Shown here: positions 1-8,228 of the stretch, piece by piece | Layout: each line of letters begins with the position of its first letter | Position numbering within the stretch: the stretch's first letter is position 1 | Assembly: GCF_013133795.1 (NCBI RefSeq) | Contig: NZ_JABGBN010000001.1 | Span: 620,001-684,000, forward strand | DNA from: Pelistega suis | Lineage (GTDB): Bacteria; Pseudomonadota; Gammaproteobacteria; Burkholderiales; Burkholderiaceae_B | Length of the DNA stretch: 64,000 nt | Direction: 5' to 3' | Made by a program: the position numbers and the translations under genes | Notes under the pieces: generated by a model | Told to the model about the DNA's origin: nothing | Databases searched by the model: none | The model's input: only the letters and a program-made list of their open reading frames with translations

Positions 1-116
1 AGACTAGCAGCACAGGCTTTTTTGATATTGTCCAGAGCGCTTGCTTGAAAGTCTGCTTCAATAAAAATCCCAGACTTCGCATGGTCAGGAATAATACCGC
101 TTTGTGGATGAGACAT
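1..116 (-). CDS. Dyp-type (YfeX-like) peroxidase, N-terminal fragment
   Basis: Only the first 38 codons lie in the window; the gene continues past the left edge. The minus-strand ATG is at 116-114 and the translation begins MSHPQSGIIPDHAKSGIFIE. The pattern QSGI-(L/I)-P-(E/D)-H followed a few residues on by IFIEA is how YfeX-type haem-dependent dye-decolourising peroxidases begin. Such enzymes are cytoplasmic or encapsulated haem peroxidases. The catalytic Asp, Arg and haem-ligand His would lie in the unseen part. It sits 79 bp downstream of trpB on the same strand and could be co-transcribed with it. The family call rests on a short N-terminus and is moderately firm. Confidence 0.6.
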   Translation of the reverse strand, partial: MSHPQSGIIPDHAKSGIFIEADFQASALDNIKKACAAS

Positions 117-195
117 AAAAATCCTTTATTCACTTAAAAAGTATGTGTTACGTCACAATAGGTGAACGAATTTCTCTTGGGAGAGAGTTATCTGG

Positions 196-1401
196 CTATA
201 GATTGATTTTACCTAAAACATAATCAATATCTTTATCGCCACGACCAGAAAGATTTACCAGTAAACGTTTGCTAGCATCCAGCTGAGCGGCACGGCGTAA
301 AGCATAGGCAACAGCATGAGATGACTCTAACGCAGGAATAATACCTTCTTCGCGTGATAAGGCTAGGAAGGCATCAAGACACTCTTCGTCTGTTGCTGTT
401 TCATAACGAGCACGACCAATGTCTTTGAGGTAGCAGTGTTGTGGTCCTACTCCGGGATAATCTAGACCTGAGGCGATAGAGTGTACTGCAGAGGGTGTGC
501 CGTCTTCTTCTTGTAAGTAGTAACAGTTAAAGCCTTGAATATTACCAAACTTACCGAGAGTCATCGTAGCGGCATGGCGACCGGGTTTATCTAAGCCCTC
601 GCCAGCAGGCTCTACACCGACAAGTTCAACATGTTGATCATCTAGGAACGCATTAAATAGTCCTAGAGCATTTGAGCCACCACCAACGCAAGCAATCACT
701 TCATCAGGCTGACCGCCATACATACTATCGAATTGTTCACGTGCTTCGTGTCCTACGATTGATTGGAAGTAAGCAACCATTTCAGGGTAGGGAGCAGGAC
801 CCACGACAGAACCAATAGCAAACATACTGTCTTCAACTTGTCCTATATAGGATTCAAAAGCACTATCGACCGCTTCTTTGAGCGTACCGGCACCAGCAGA
901 GACAGGTACAAGTTTGGCACCAAGGATTTTCATGCGGGAGACATTGGGGTGTTCTTTAGCAATATCCACTACACCCATATGAATTTCACATTCAAGACCG
1001 AGAAGCGCTGCTGCTGTAGCCAATGCAACACCATGCTGTCCAGCACCTGTTTCGGCAATCACTTTCTTTTTGCCCATCTTTTTGGCAAGTAGTACTTCAC
1101 CGATACAGTGATTAATCTTATGCGCACCTGTATGGTTTAAGTCTTCGCGTTTAAGGAAAATTTGAGCGCCACGCGTCGATAAGGTACGAGCATGATAAAT
1201 AGGGCTAGGACGACCTATAAAAGTCGCTTGTAGACGTTTCATTTCGGCGATAAATTCCGTATCACCGATAATGCTATGAAAGCCTTTTTCGAGCTCCTCA
1301 AGTGCTTTAGCAAGTGCTGGATGTCCAATCTTGCCACCATGTTGACCAAAATTACCATTGCTATCTGGAGTAACTAGGCTGTTTAATTTCTCTTGTGCCA
1401 T
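196..1401 (-). CDS. trpB: Tryptophan synthase beta chain
   Basis: PLP-dependent beta subunit that condenses indole (channelled from TrpA) with L-serine to make L-tryptophan in the cytoplasm. The PLP lysine lies in the HTGAHKINH segment near residue 90 and the phosphate-binding glycine loop GGGSNA near residue 235. Its 401 residues match the usual length of about 400. I start at the ATG at 1401 (MAQEKLNSL) because GGGA lies about 5 nt upstream; an in-frame TTG at 1413 would place that GGGA inside the gene. trpA and trpF do not flank it: the next gene downstream is a Dyp-type peroxidase and upstream is a divergent accessory helicase. A solitary trpB is unusual, because trpB and trpA are commonly adjacent. 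Confidence 0.97.
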   Translation of the reverse strand: MAQEKLNSLVTPDSNGNFGQHGGKIGHPALAKALEELEKGFHSIIGDTEFIAEMKRLQATFIGRPSPIYHARTLSTRGAQIFLKREDLNHTGAHKINHCIGEVLLAKKMGKKKVIAETGAGQHGVALATAAALLGLECEIHMGVVDIAKEHPNVSRMKILGAKLVPVSAGAGTLKEAVDSAFESYIGQVEDSMFAIGSVVGPAPYPEMVAYFQSIVGHEAREQFDSMYGGQPDEVIACVGGGSNALGLFNAFLDDQHVELVGVEPAGEGLDKPGRHAATMTLGKFGNIQGFNCYYLQEEDGTPSAVHSIASGLDYPGVGPQHCYLKDIGRARYETATDEECLDAFLALSREEGIIPALESSHAVAYALRRAAQLDASKRLLVNLSGRGDKDIDYVLGKINL

Positions 1402-1582
1402 GATTTTTCCCAAAGAATGAAATCAAAAAGATTCTTTTATTATAGAAGAATTGATAGATAATGGGATAGAGGGTGGGCTGTAGGAGCAAAGAGAAAAACA
1501 GTTAAAAGATTAGCAGGTTAAGATAAAGAAAGTTTATCGGATATGATGGGGGTGAATGATTAAAAGGGTATTTAATGTATTA

Positions 1583-1611
1583 TTGAGTAAGATATGGGTA
1601 ATGCATAAAAC
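1583..1611 (+). promoter_or_regulatory. Possible sigma-70 promoter of the helicase gene
   Basis: TTGAGT at 1583-1588 and TAAAAC at 1606-1611 are separated by 17 bp, about 28 nt before the helicase start codon. The -35 is a good match and the -10 a fair one. The surrounding 1402-1639 interval is AT-rich and otherwise empty; it must also hold the divergent trpB promoter (TATAAT on the minus strand at 1444-1439). Confidence 0.3.
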
Positions 1612-1639
1612 ATTTACTGATTGGGACTGGAGTTAAGAG

Positions 1640-4600
1640 ATGATGAATGCGTCTAGTAATCGCGAACTATCTATTTTGTCATTTTGGCATACATTAGAGT
1701 TTTTTACCCCTTTTGATGTCAAACAAAAAATAGAGACAGCGCAAGAAGAAGGAGGATACCGTTCATTTTCTATAGATGAACTGCAAGAACTATCCAAGGA
1801 AAAATCAATATTTGAGCATATTCAGGGAATTCCGTCTGATAAAGAATATCTTGGCGCAACGATTTATCTCAACTTATTTAGTAATAGCAAAATCAGTAAG
1901 ACGATACAAGATATTTTGCAAGAAGAATTAACAGAAGAAGAAAAATATGCACAAGAAATTATGGATACAGATGACGGTATTACTTGTTATGCGAGTTTGG
2001 AGGTGGATCAAAATAATGCCTTAGATATACAAAAAATTCAGCTCTCTACTTTACCTTGGGCATTGGGTTTAAGTAGTAAAGAGGGATTTTCTGCATTAAA
2101 TTCGGAACGATTTAAACAAGACTGTCAATTATTAAAAGAACGTTTAAGTAGCATTAATCAATGGTATCGAGATACCTCTGTATTGGAAGACAATGAGTCT
2201 GTTGATGAGAATGAATTATCACCCGCTGTACTGTTAGAGATTATTGATTCTTTGAATCAATGGTCATATGCTTATAATGCTAATGATTTTAGTTATCCCA
2301 TTATTGGTATTTGTCTGAGATGGAAAAAGAAAAGTGCTCATCAAGAAAAGTCAAAAGATAAAAATGCTTTAAAAGCCTATCGTAAAGATGGCGGTGATAG
2401 TCAAGAAGAGGATGATTCCATACTTGATGAAATTGGTATTTTAAATAGCTTTTATGCTCAAGATATTCATCGCATTATAAGTAAAATTGGTCAAGGGTAT
2501 GCTAATGAAGCTTTAAGCTCTTATTTAAAAATGAAACCTAATAAGGTGTGTAAAGATTTATATAGTGAGCAAGGGGATGAGTTAATTTGGCAGGTATTGC
2601 GTCCAAAATATTGGAATAGAGGGCGCTGGTTAAGTGAGCCTGCTCATGGTCTAAGTTTAATGCAGCAATTTGCGGTAAATGTTTTTTTTAAAGAACGTGA
2701 GCAAGCTGTATTTTCGGTAAATGGTCCGCCCGGGACTGGAAAAACGACATTATTACGCGATATTTTTGCTGAAAATATTGTTCAGCGCGCAATGAAATTA
2801 GCAGAGCTATCTACTCCTGAAGAGGCGTTAGTAAAAAATTTATCTAATGGTATTTATACCTTAAAACCTGAGCTAACCGGTTTTGAGATGGTGGTGGCTT
2901 CTTCAAATAATGCGGCAGTAGAAAATATTTCTCGAGATTTACCTAAACAGCAATCTTTGGGGAAAATGTATCAAGAGGGTAGTTATACCTATTTGCAAAC
3001 AGTAGCCAGAAATTTAGTCACTCAACAATCACAGAAAAATATCATGCCTTCCTCTGGTGAGGATGTGTGGGGATTATTTTCATGTGCATTAGGTAAAAAA
3101 GCCAATCGTAATAAAGTCGTTTCGGGTTTATATTTTCGTTCCAAAAATATTCATAAAGATGAGGAAAGTTTCTATGATAGTTTACGGACATGGAGGGATA
3201 ATTATCATGGAGTGTCTTTTATTCAAGCAAAAAAAGCCTTTCATAAACAGTTAGAATTGGTGGAGCAAAGATTAAGCTTGTTGGATGACTGTTTTGATTT
3301 GCATGAAAGAGTAGTGTTGAAAAATAACATTAAGCAATTGCAGCAGCAGTACGATGAATATAAGGAAAATCTTCAGTATATTGAGAAAGAGATTGGGATA
3401 GCACAAGAGCAACTTAATCAAGCTACGCAAATTGAAATTGCTACTATTCAAATTGATGATAGATTTGCTACTACGATTTTAAATGCGGAAAATCATATAC
3501 AGCGTTATCAAGCATTTCTTGAAGACTGTGATGTGCAAAAAAAGCATTGGGAACACAAAATTAAATCAGAAGAGTGTAAGAAGCCTGGTTTCTTTGCAAA
3601 GTTGTTTCGGACACAAGACTATAAAGCGTATCAACAAAGCTTGGGAGAATATCATCATCAATTAGCACAGCTTTATCAGAAGGAAAGCGAATGTAAAGTG
3701 AGCTTACAGCGATATAAGCAAGAGTTACAGTCAGCGCAACATGGACAGCAGCAAGAAAAAGAACGTCTTTATAAACAAGCGGTGAATACGGCCAAGTCTT
3801 ATCTAAACGCTTATAAACAGCAATATAGTGATTGCGAACAAAATCTTGATAGAGTTACAAAGGATTTAGAGCAAGCGGAAGAAGAGCGACAGGAGTATAA
3901 GAGTCTTCTGAGCCAATTTCCTGAGCTTAAATTGCCTGCAAGCTATGATGAATTGCGTCAAAATGATTTTCAAATCTCAGGATTATGGAAAGACGAGAGA
4001 CTGAATCATGAACGGAGTAGTTTATTTGGTTGCGCGCTACAGTTGCATGAGGCATGGTTGGCTGAGGTAAGTAAAAAAAATGGGAAGTTTGCCGGTAATC
4101 TAGCGAAGTTAAGTGGTTTTTTACAAGGGAGTGCTAAGTTAACTAATGAGCAGATTTTATCTTTATGGCAAAGTCTTTTTATGATTGTGCCGGTGGTGTC
4201 TAGCACGTTTGCATCGTTTGCTAATCAATTTCAAGGTTTAGATGCAGGGAGTTTAGGTTATCTATTTATTGATGAGGCTGGTCAAGCGGTACCACAAGCG
4301 GCAGTGGGGGCAATATGGCGAGCTAAACGCGTGATGGTGGTGGGGGATCCTATACAGATTGAACCTGTTTTTACCGCACCAATACCGTTAGTACGTCACT
4401 TAGAGAAAATTGCACGTTTTACAGAAGACGTAACAGCTTCTCCACTGGATGTATCTGTACAAGTACTTGCGGATAAGTGCAATGACTATGGAGCCAATAT
4501 CACACAAGAGGGTGAGGCTAAGTGGATTGGTAGTCCTTTGCGCGTACATAGACGTTGTCTAGAACCGATGTTTAAGATTGCTAATAAAATAGCTTATGAA

Positions 4601-5212
4601 GAGAAGATGATTTTATCTGAAACCGACCCAAGTAAACAATGGCCTGATAAAAAAGATGATTTCCATTTAGGGGATAGTGCTTGGGTACAAGTTGAAGGTC
4701 AAACGGTATCTCGTCAGTTTGTGCCAGAGCAAGCAGAGGTCGTTATCAATATGTTAATTAATATTGTTAATGTTACGGGTAAGCTTCCTGAGTTGTACAT
4801 TATTACTCCTTTTAAACAAATCAAGCATAAGCTGATTGAGCAAGTTCTTGCAAGTGTGGATTTAAAAGGAGTTAAAGGATTATGCCAGTGGTGTAATACC
4901 CGTATTGGTACTGTTCATACTTTTCAAGGTAAGGAAGAAAAAATGGTTTGGTTTGTACTTGGATGCGATAAGACGACAGAAGGGGCGGCCCAATGGGCAG
5001 CTAGCAAGCCTAATTTGCTTAATGTTGCCTTGACTCGTGCAAAGCGATATGTATTCCTTATTGGTGATCAAAAGATTTGGTCAAATAAACCTTATTTTAA
5101 GGATGCAGCAAAAGAGTTGCCTCAAATTAGTATAGATGAATTTTTGTTACGGCTTAATCCACTCACAGAAAAATTGAGTGAAGAAAGACATTTGGCGGTC
5201 AGATCACTTTGA
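1640..5212 (+). CDS. Large superfamily-1 (UPF1/DNA2-like) helicase with central coiled coil
   Basis: A 1190-residue predicted ATP-dependent nucleic-acid helicase; substrate and role unknown. Walker A GPPGTGKT is at residues 362-369, Walker B IDEAGQA near 877-883, then GDPIQI (motif III), a TVHTFQGKE segment near 1091 (motif V region) and VALTRAK near 1129 (motif VI). These give SF1 helicase motifs in the right order, closest to UPF1/DNA2-type proteins with DEAG rather than DEAD. Residues about 540-780 are rich in Gln, Glu, Lys and Leu and look like a long coiled coil inserted between motifs Ia and II. The 360-residue N-terminus has no domain I recognise. GGAG at 1629-1632 sits 7 nt before the ATG. 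It is a single gene with no partner nuclease or methylase beside it, in AT-rich accessory DNA next to a Fic gene. An anti-phage or DNA-repair role is possible but is inference only. Confidence 0.85.
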   Translation: MMNASSNRELSILSFWHTLEFFTPFDVKQKIETAQEEGGYRSFSIDELQELSKEKSIFEHIQGIPSDKEYLGATIYLNLFSNSKISKTIQDILQEELTEEEKYAQEIMDTDDGITCYASLEVDQNNALDIQKIQLSTLPWALGLSSKEGFSALNSERFKQDCQLLKERLSSINQWYRDTSVLEDNESVDENELSPAVLLEIIDSLNQWSYAYNANDFSYPIIGICLRWKKKSAHQEKSKDKNALKAYRKDGGDSQEEDDSILDEIGILNSFYAQDIHRIISKIGQGYANEALSSYLKMKPNKVCKDLYSEQGDELIWQVLRPKYWNRGRWLSEPAHGLSLMQQFAVNVFFKEREQAVFSVNGPPGTGKTTLLRDIFAENIVQRAMKLAELSTPEEALVKNLSNGIYTLKPELTGFEMVVASSNNAAVENISRDLPKQQSLGKMYQEGSYTYLQTVARNLVTQQSQKNIMPSSGEDVWGLFSCALGKKANRNKVVSGLYFRSKNIHKDEESFYDSLRTWRDNYHGVSFIQAKKAFHKQLELVEQRLSLLDDCFDLHERVVLKNNIKQLQQQYDEYKENLQYIEKEIGIAQEQLNQATQIEIATIQIDDRFATTILNAENHIQRYQAFLEDCDVQKKHWEHKIKSEECKKPGFFAKLFRTQDYKAYQQSLGEYHHQLAQLYQKESECKVSLQRYKQELQSAQHGQQQEKERLYKQAVNTAKSYLNAYKQQYSDCEQNLDRVTKDLEQAEEERQEYKSLLSQFPELKLPASYDELRQNDFQISGLWKDERLNHERSSLFGCALQLHEAWLAEVSKKNGKFAGNLAKLSGFLQGSAKLTNEQILSLWQSLFMIVPVVSSTFASFANQFQGLDAGSLGYLFIDEAGQAVPQAAVGAIWRAKRVMVVGDPIQIEPVFTAPIPLVRHLEKIARFTEDVTASPLDVSVQVLADKCNDYGANITQEGEAKWIGSPLRVHRRCLEPMFKIANKIAYEEKMILSETDPSKQWPDKKDDFHLGDSAWVQVEGQTVSRQFVPEQAEVVINMLINIVNVTGKLPELYIITPFKQIKHKLIEQVLASVDLKGVKGLCQWCNTRIGTVHTFQGKEEKMVWFVLGCDKTTEGAAQWAASKPNLLNVALTRAKRYVFLIGDQKIWSNKPYFKDAAKELPQISIDEFLLRLNPLTEKLSEERHLAVRSL

Positions 5213-5286
5213 TGTCTTTTTATTTATTGGCACGAAAAACAATAGGGTAAAGCATGCCAATTTTGCGGTGATTGATGTTATTATCC

Positions 5287-5329
5287 ACCGCATATTTTGC
5301 GGAGAATATGCGGTATAATTACCGCATAT
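5287..5329 (+). promoter_or_regulatory. Palindromic operator overlapping the fic promoter
   Basis: The half-site ACCGCATA (or its complement TATGCGGT) occurs three times in 43 bp: at 5287-5294, in 5307-5314 and in 5321-5328. The last two form a 10-bp inverted repeat, ATATGCGGTA at 5306-5315 and TACCGCATAT at 5320-5329. The perfect -10 hexamer TATAAT (5314-5319) overlaps the end of the left arm and fills the 4-bp spacer. A repressor bound here would block RNA polymerase directly. The start codon of the Fic gene lies 22 nt past the right arm. The Fic protein's own C-terminal winged helix is the obvious candidate regulator, but that is inference. Confidence 0.65.
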
Positions 5330-5350
5330 GAGGCAAAATTGAGAATAGTG

Positions 5351-6478
5351 ATGGTTGATACGTTTATTCATGAATATCCAAATTGGACAGATTGGCAGCT
5401 TGATGAGGGGCAGCTACTCCCCTTTGTTGCTCGCATTCGTCTGCTTCAGGGGCGCTTGTTAGGGCAGATGGAAAGCCTTGGGTTTGATTTACCACTTGAA
5501 GTTTGTCTTGAGGCATTGACATTGGAGGTGGTTAAGACATCGGAGATTGAGGGTGAGTATCTAAGTACAGAACAGGTACGCTCTTCGGTTGCTCGGAACT
5601 TAGGTATTGAAGCGCTGTATCAGCATCAGCTTGTTACGCCAAGCTATGAAGTGGAAGCGATTGTTGAAATGATGCTTAAAGCAACTTCAGGATTTGACTT
5701 ACCATTAACCTTAGATGAAGTTTGTCGTTGGCATCATGCGCTATTTCCACAAGGGCTAAGTGGTATGTATGACATTAATGTGGGTGCATTACGAGATGAT
5801 GCCAATGGTCTGATGCAGGTGGTCTCAGGTGCCTATGGCAAAGCCAAAGTACACTTTGAAGCACCAAAGGCTGATAGATTGCCCGATGAGCTTGAGCGAT
5901 TTTTTCGGTGGTATAACGATAATGAGACGGGACTTGATTTGACAATTAAGGCAGGGCTTGCACACCTGTGGTTTGTTACGCTGCACCCATTTGATGATGG
6001 TAACGGTCGCCTAACTCGTGCACTCACTGAACGGATGCTTGCCAAAAGCGATGGCAGTCCGCTGCGATTTTATAGTATGTCCGCACAAATTCTTGCTAAT
6101 CGTCGTGAGTATTATCACATACTTGAACAAACTCAAAAGGGTTTAGCGTCAGCCACCGAATGGCTAATTTGGTTTTTAACCAATCTGGAAGCGGCTTTGA
6201 TACAAGCACTCGCTCAGTCACAAAAGGTTGTCGCTAAGTCACAGTTTTGGCATACATATCGCCACACATCACTCAATCCACGGCAGGTAGTGATGATCAA
6301 TAAGCTTTGGGATGGTTTTTATGACAAGCTCACCACCAAAAAATGGGCAAATATTACAAAAGTATCCACAGATACCGCCCTAAGAGACATCAATGATTTG
6401 GTTGAAAAAGGAATTTTGGTGAAGTCACTAGCTTCTGGGCGTAGTCAGAGTTATGAGCTGAGTTGTCTTGTAGAGTAG
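5351..6478 (+). CDS. Fic-domain protein with DUF4172-like N-terminus and C-terminal winged helix
   Basis: Fic enzymes transfer AMP (sometimes other groups) from nucleotides to hydroxyl side chains of target proteins. The catalytic motif HPFDDGNGR is intact at residues 212-220. The N-terminal inhibitory helix motif (S/T)xxxE(G/N) is present as TSEIEG at residues 63-68, making this a class II, self-inhibited Fic protein. Residues 1 to about 80 fit the DUF4172 region; the last 70 or so residues form a winged helix-turn-helix. I start at the ATG at 5351 (MVDTFIHEY); a longer frame from a TTG at 5297 would begin inside the operator and is unlikely. The protein is 375 residues, normal for the family. 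Target unknown; the gene lies in an accessory segment and has its own promoter. Confidence 0.9.
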   Translation: MVDTFIHEYPNWTDWQLDEGQLLPFVARIRLLQGRLLGQMESLGFDLPLEVCLEALTLEVVKTSEIEGEYLSTEQVRSSVARNLGIEALYQHQLVTPSYEVEAIVEMMLKATSGFDLPLTLDEVCRWHHALFPQGLSGMYDINVGALRDDANGLMQVVSGAYGKAKVHFEAPKADRLPDELERFFRWYNDNETGLDLTIKAGLAHLWFVTLHPFDDGNGRLTRALTERMLAKSDGSPLRFYSMSAQILANRREYYHILEQTQKGLASATEWLIWFLTNLEAALIQALAQSQKVVAKSQFWHTYRHTSLNPRQVVMINKLWDGFYDKLTTKKWANITKVSTDTALRDINDLVEKGILVKSLASGRSQSYELSCLVE

Positions 6479-6631
6479 CTACAAAATTTGACCGCCAAAC
6501 AAGTGTCTAATGAGCTTGGCATCTCAGACAGTACCGCTTGTAAGCTACTCAATGAACTTGAGAGCATGGGATTGGCAACCACTGTGCGTAATGGTCGTGG
6601 TAAGGGGTATTTGTTGGTGAAGCGGGATTGA
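6479..6631 (+). pseudogene. Detached winged-helix tail of a Fic-type protein, in frame after the fic stop
   Basis: Directly after the TAG of the Fic gene (6476-6478), in the same frame, 50 sense codons run to a TGA at 6629-6631. They encode LTAKQVSNELGISDSTACKL followed by LNELESMGLA and a GRGKGYLLV wing: a clean helix-turn-helix with wing, like the C-terminus of many Fic proteins. No start codon or ribosome-binding site is visible. Either it is the orphaned 3' end of another fic gene left by recombination, or it was the original tail before the stop arose, or it is reached by stop-codon readthrough. The Fic protein upstream already has its own winged helix, so I favour a recombination remnant. 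Confidence 0.6.
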
Positions 6632-6698
6632 TGTTGCCTTTAAGTGCTTTAATTAAAGGCATGTTTTGCATAGTTTGAGATTTTGGTGTACCGGTGCA

Positions 6699-7910
6699 TC
6701 ATCCACCCAAAATCTCTCTCAAAAATGCCCTCAAACTCAAACACTGTATCCCTTCAAAAGTATTGCCGTCAAATTCGTCCATTGTCACCACATATTTCGG
6801 GTAGTTGTCTTGGATTTTCAGCAGGTTGCCAAATTCTCGCTCAAGCGTTTTTTCTTCATTAATGGTCAGCGTGGCCTGCACATAAATACGTTCGCCATTC
6901 TTCTCTGCTACAAAGTCAATTTCTTGGCTATTTAAACCGCCGATTTTGACATCATAACCTGCGATTTGAAGATGATTGAATATGCAGTTTTCAAGCAATT
7001 TGCCACGATCTTGTACCCGATAGCCAATCAGGGCGTTTCGCAAACCTAAATCTTCAAAATAGTATTTCTCACCAATCTCAAAAATACGTTTTCCCTCTAT
7101 ATCATAACGAGGCACTTTGTGAATCAAAAAGGCATTAGCAAGGTATTCTGCATAGTTTTGTACTTGCGTACTTGATGTTGTGATTTTCTGCGATTTTAAA
7201 AAATCAGAGATTTTTTTGGCGGAAAACAGATTGCCAATATTGCTTGCTAAAAATTGCGTAAGCTGCTCTAAAAATTGCACATTTCGTAACGCATAGCGGT
7301 TCACAATATCCCGAATGGCAATGGTGGAATAGATATTCCTCAGATATTCAAACACGATGTTGTCTTGCAACGGCAAGTCTTTCAAATAAGGCAAACCGCC
7401 ATATTTCAAAAATAGCGACATCGATTTATCGCTATCGTCCAGTTTCATAAATTCAAGAAATTCAAAATAGGACAGGGAATGGACATTAATTTCAATCGCT
7501 CGCCCACTCAGGCTGCCTGCAATATCCCGTGAAAGCAACTGAGCATTGCTACCCGTGCAATACAAATCCAATTCGTCATCTAATAAAAGTGAACGCAACG
7601 CTTGTTCAAAATCTGTAATTTCTTGAATTTCATCGATAAAAATGTAATTTTTTTGACCGCTCTTTTTCTGCTCTTGCACAAAATCATTCAGGTTCTCTGC
7701 GGTTGTAATGTGACTAAATGCCAAGTCTTCTTTGTTGATATAAATAATGTGGGCATTTTCATCCACTGTTTGAATCTCTTGCATAATCTGAAACAGCAAA
7801 TAGCTTTTACCCACACGGCGTTGCCCAGTAAACACTTTAATCAAACGTTTTCCGATAAACGGGCGTACCGTTTCAAGGTATTTTTGGCGATAAACTAAAT
7901 CTTTTTTCAC
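6699..7910 (-). CDS. AAA_14/DUF4143 ATP-binding protein, copy 1
   Basis: A 403-residue member of the common but poorly understood prokaryotic AAA ATPases with a C-terminal DUF4143 nuclease-like domain. Walker A GQRRVGKS is at residues 29-36 and Walker B IFIDEIQE near 104. The sensor-type segment LYCTGSNAQLL follows, and the C-terminal half carries EIDFVAEKNGERIYVQ, a restriction-endonuclease-like D/E...E-x-K-type core. Start is GTG at 7910 with AGGA on the mRNA about 8 nt upstream. It is a paralogue of the gene at 8229-9443, in the same orientation and separated by 318 bp. Function is not established; defence or plasmid-related roles have been suggested from genomic context in general. Confidence 0.85.
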   Translation of the reverse strand: MKKDLVYRQKYLETVRPFIGKRLIKVFTGQRRVGKSYLLFQIMQEIQTVDENAHIIYINKEDLAFSHITTAENLNDFVQEQKKSGQKNYIFIDEIQEITDFEQALRSLLLDDELDLYCTGSNAQLLSRDIAGSLSGRAIEINVHSLSYFEFLEFMKLDDSDKSMSLFLKYGGLPYLKDLPLQDNIVFEYLRNIYSTIAIRDIVNRYALRNVQFLEQLTQFLASNIGNLFSAKKISDFLKSQKITTSSTQVQNYAEYLANAFLIHKVPRYDIEGKRIFEIGEKYYFEDLGLRNALIGYRVQDRGKLLENCIFNHLQIAGYDVKIGGLNSQEIDFVAEKNGERIYVQATLTINEEKTLEREFGNLLKIQDNYPKYVVTMDEFDGNTFEGIQCLSLRAFLREILGG

Positions 7911-8228
7911 GGTAAAATCCTAAAACTATAATTGCTATTTTACCTTAATATAGAAAAGTTTCAATTATACTTGAAATTTTTTCTATATATAAAAAAGTTT
8001 TAAGTATAAAATAATTATCCAATGGTAAATTGTATGGAATGATTTGGGGCAAATCGATGGATTGTTTCTTTAAATTTTCATCGCTACGCACATGATCTAG
8101 GGTATGTAATACGCTACTAGCAAATTTAGATAATTTACGGCAAATTGCGATGAAGTTGTCTAAGCCTCCCACTTTATTGGAGCTGGAAATGAGGAATTAG
8201 TGTACCACTACACGCTTTGACTGCTTTA
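7911..8228. other. AT-rich spacer between two paralogous ATPase genes, with a long hairpin
   Basis: An imperfect inverted repeat lies at 7948-7964 and 7971-7988 (about 17-bp arms, one bulge, six-base loop) just upstream of ATPase copy 1. It could be an operator, or the terminator-like end of copy 2 transcription. A 75-codon minus-strand frame at 7945-8172 has no recognisable domain and no good ribosome-binding site, and its last codons run through the hairpin. I regard it as a probable gene remnant or chance frame. Confidence 0.4.

Noticed and set aside
4073-4080. Run of A within the helicase gene as a slippage switch
   Set aside because: The run is short and in AT-rich coding DNA where such runs are expected; the frame continues normally on both sides with all motifs present.
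5297-5350. Upstream TTG start for the Fic protein
   Set aside because: It would place the start codon upstream of the -10 box and inside the operator; the extra residues have no family counterpart.
7945-8172. 75-codon minus-strand frame between the two ATPases
   Set aside because: No domain, no ribosome-binding site, and its 3' end runs through an AT-rich hairpin; at most a remnant.
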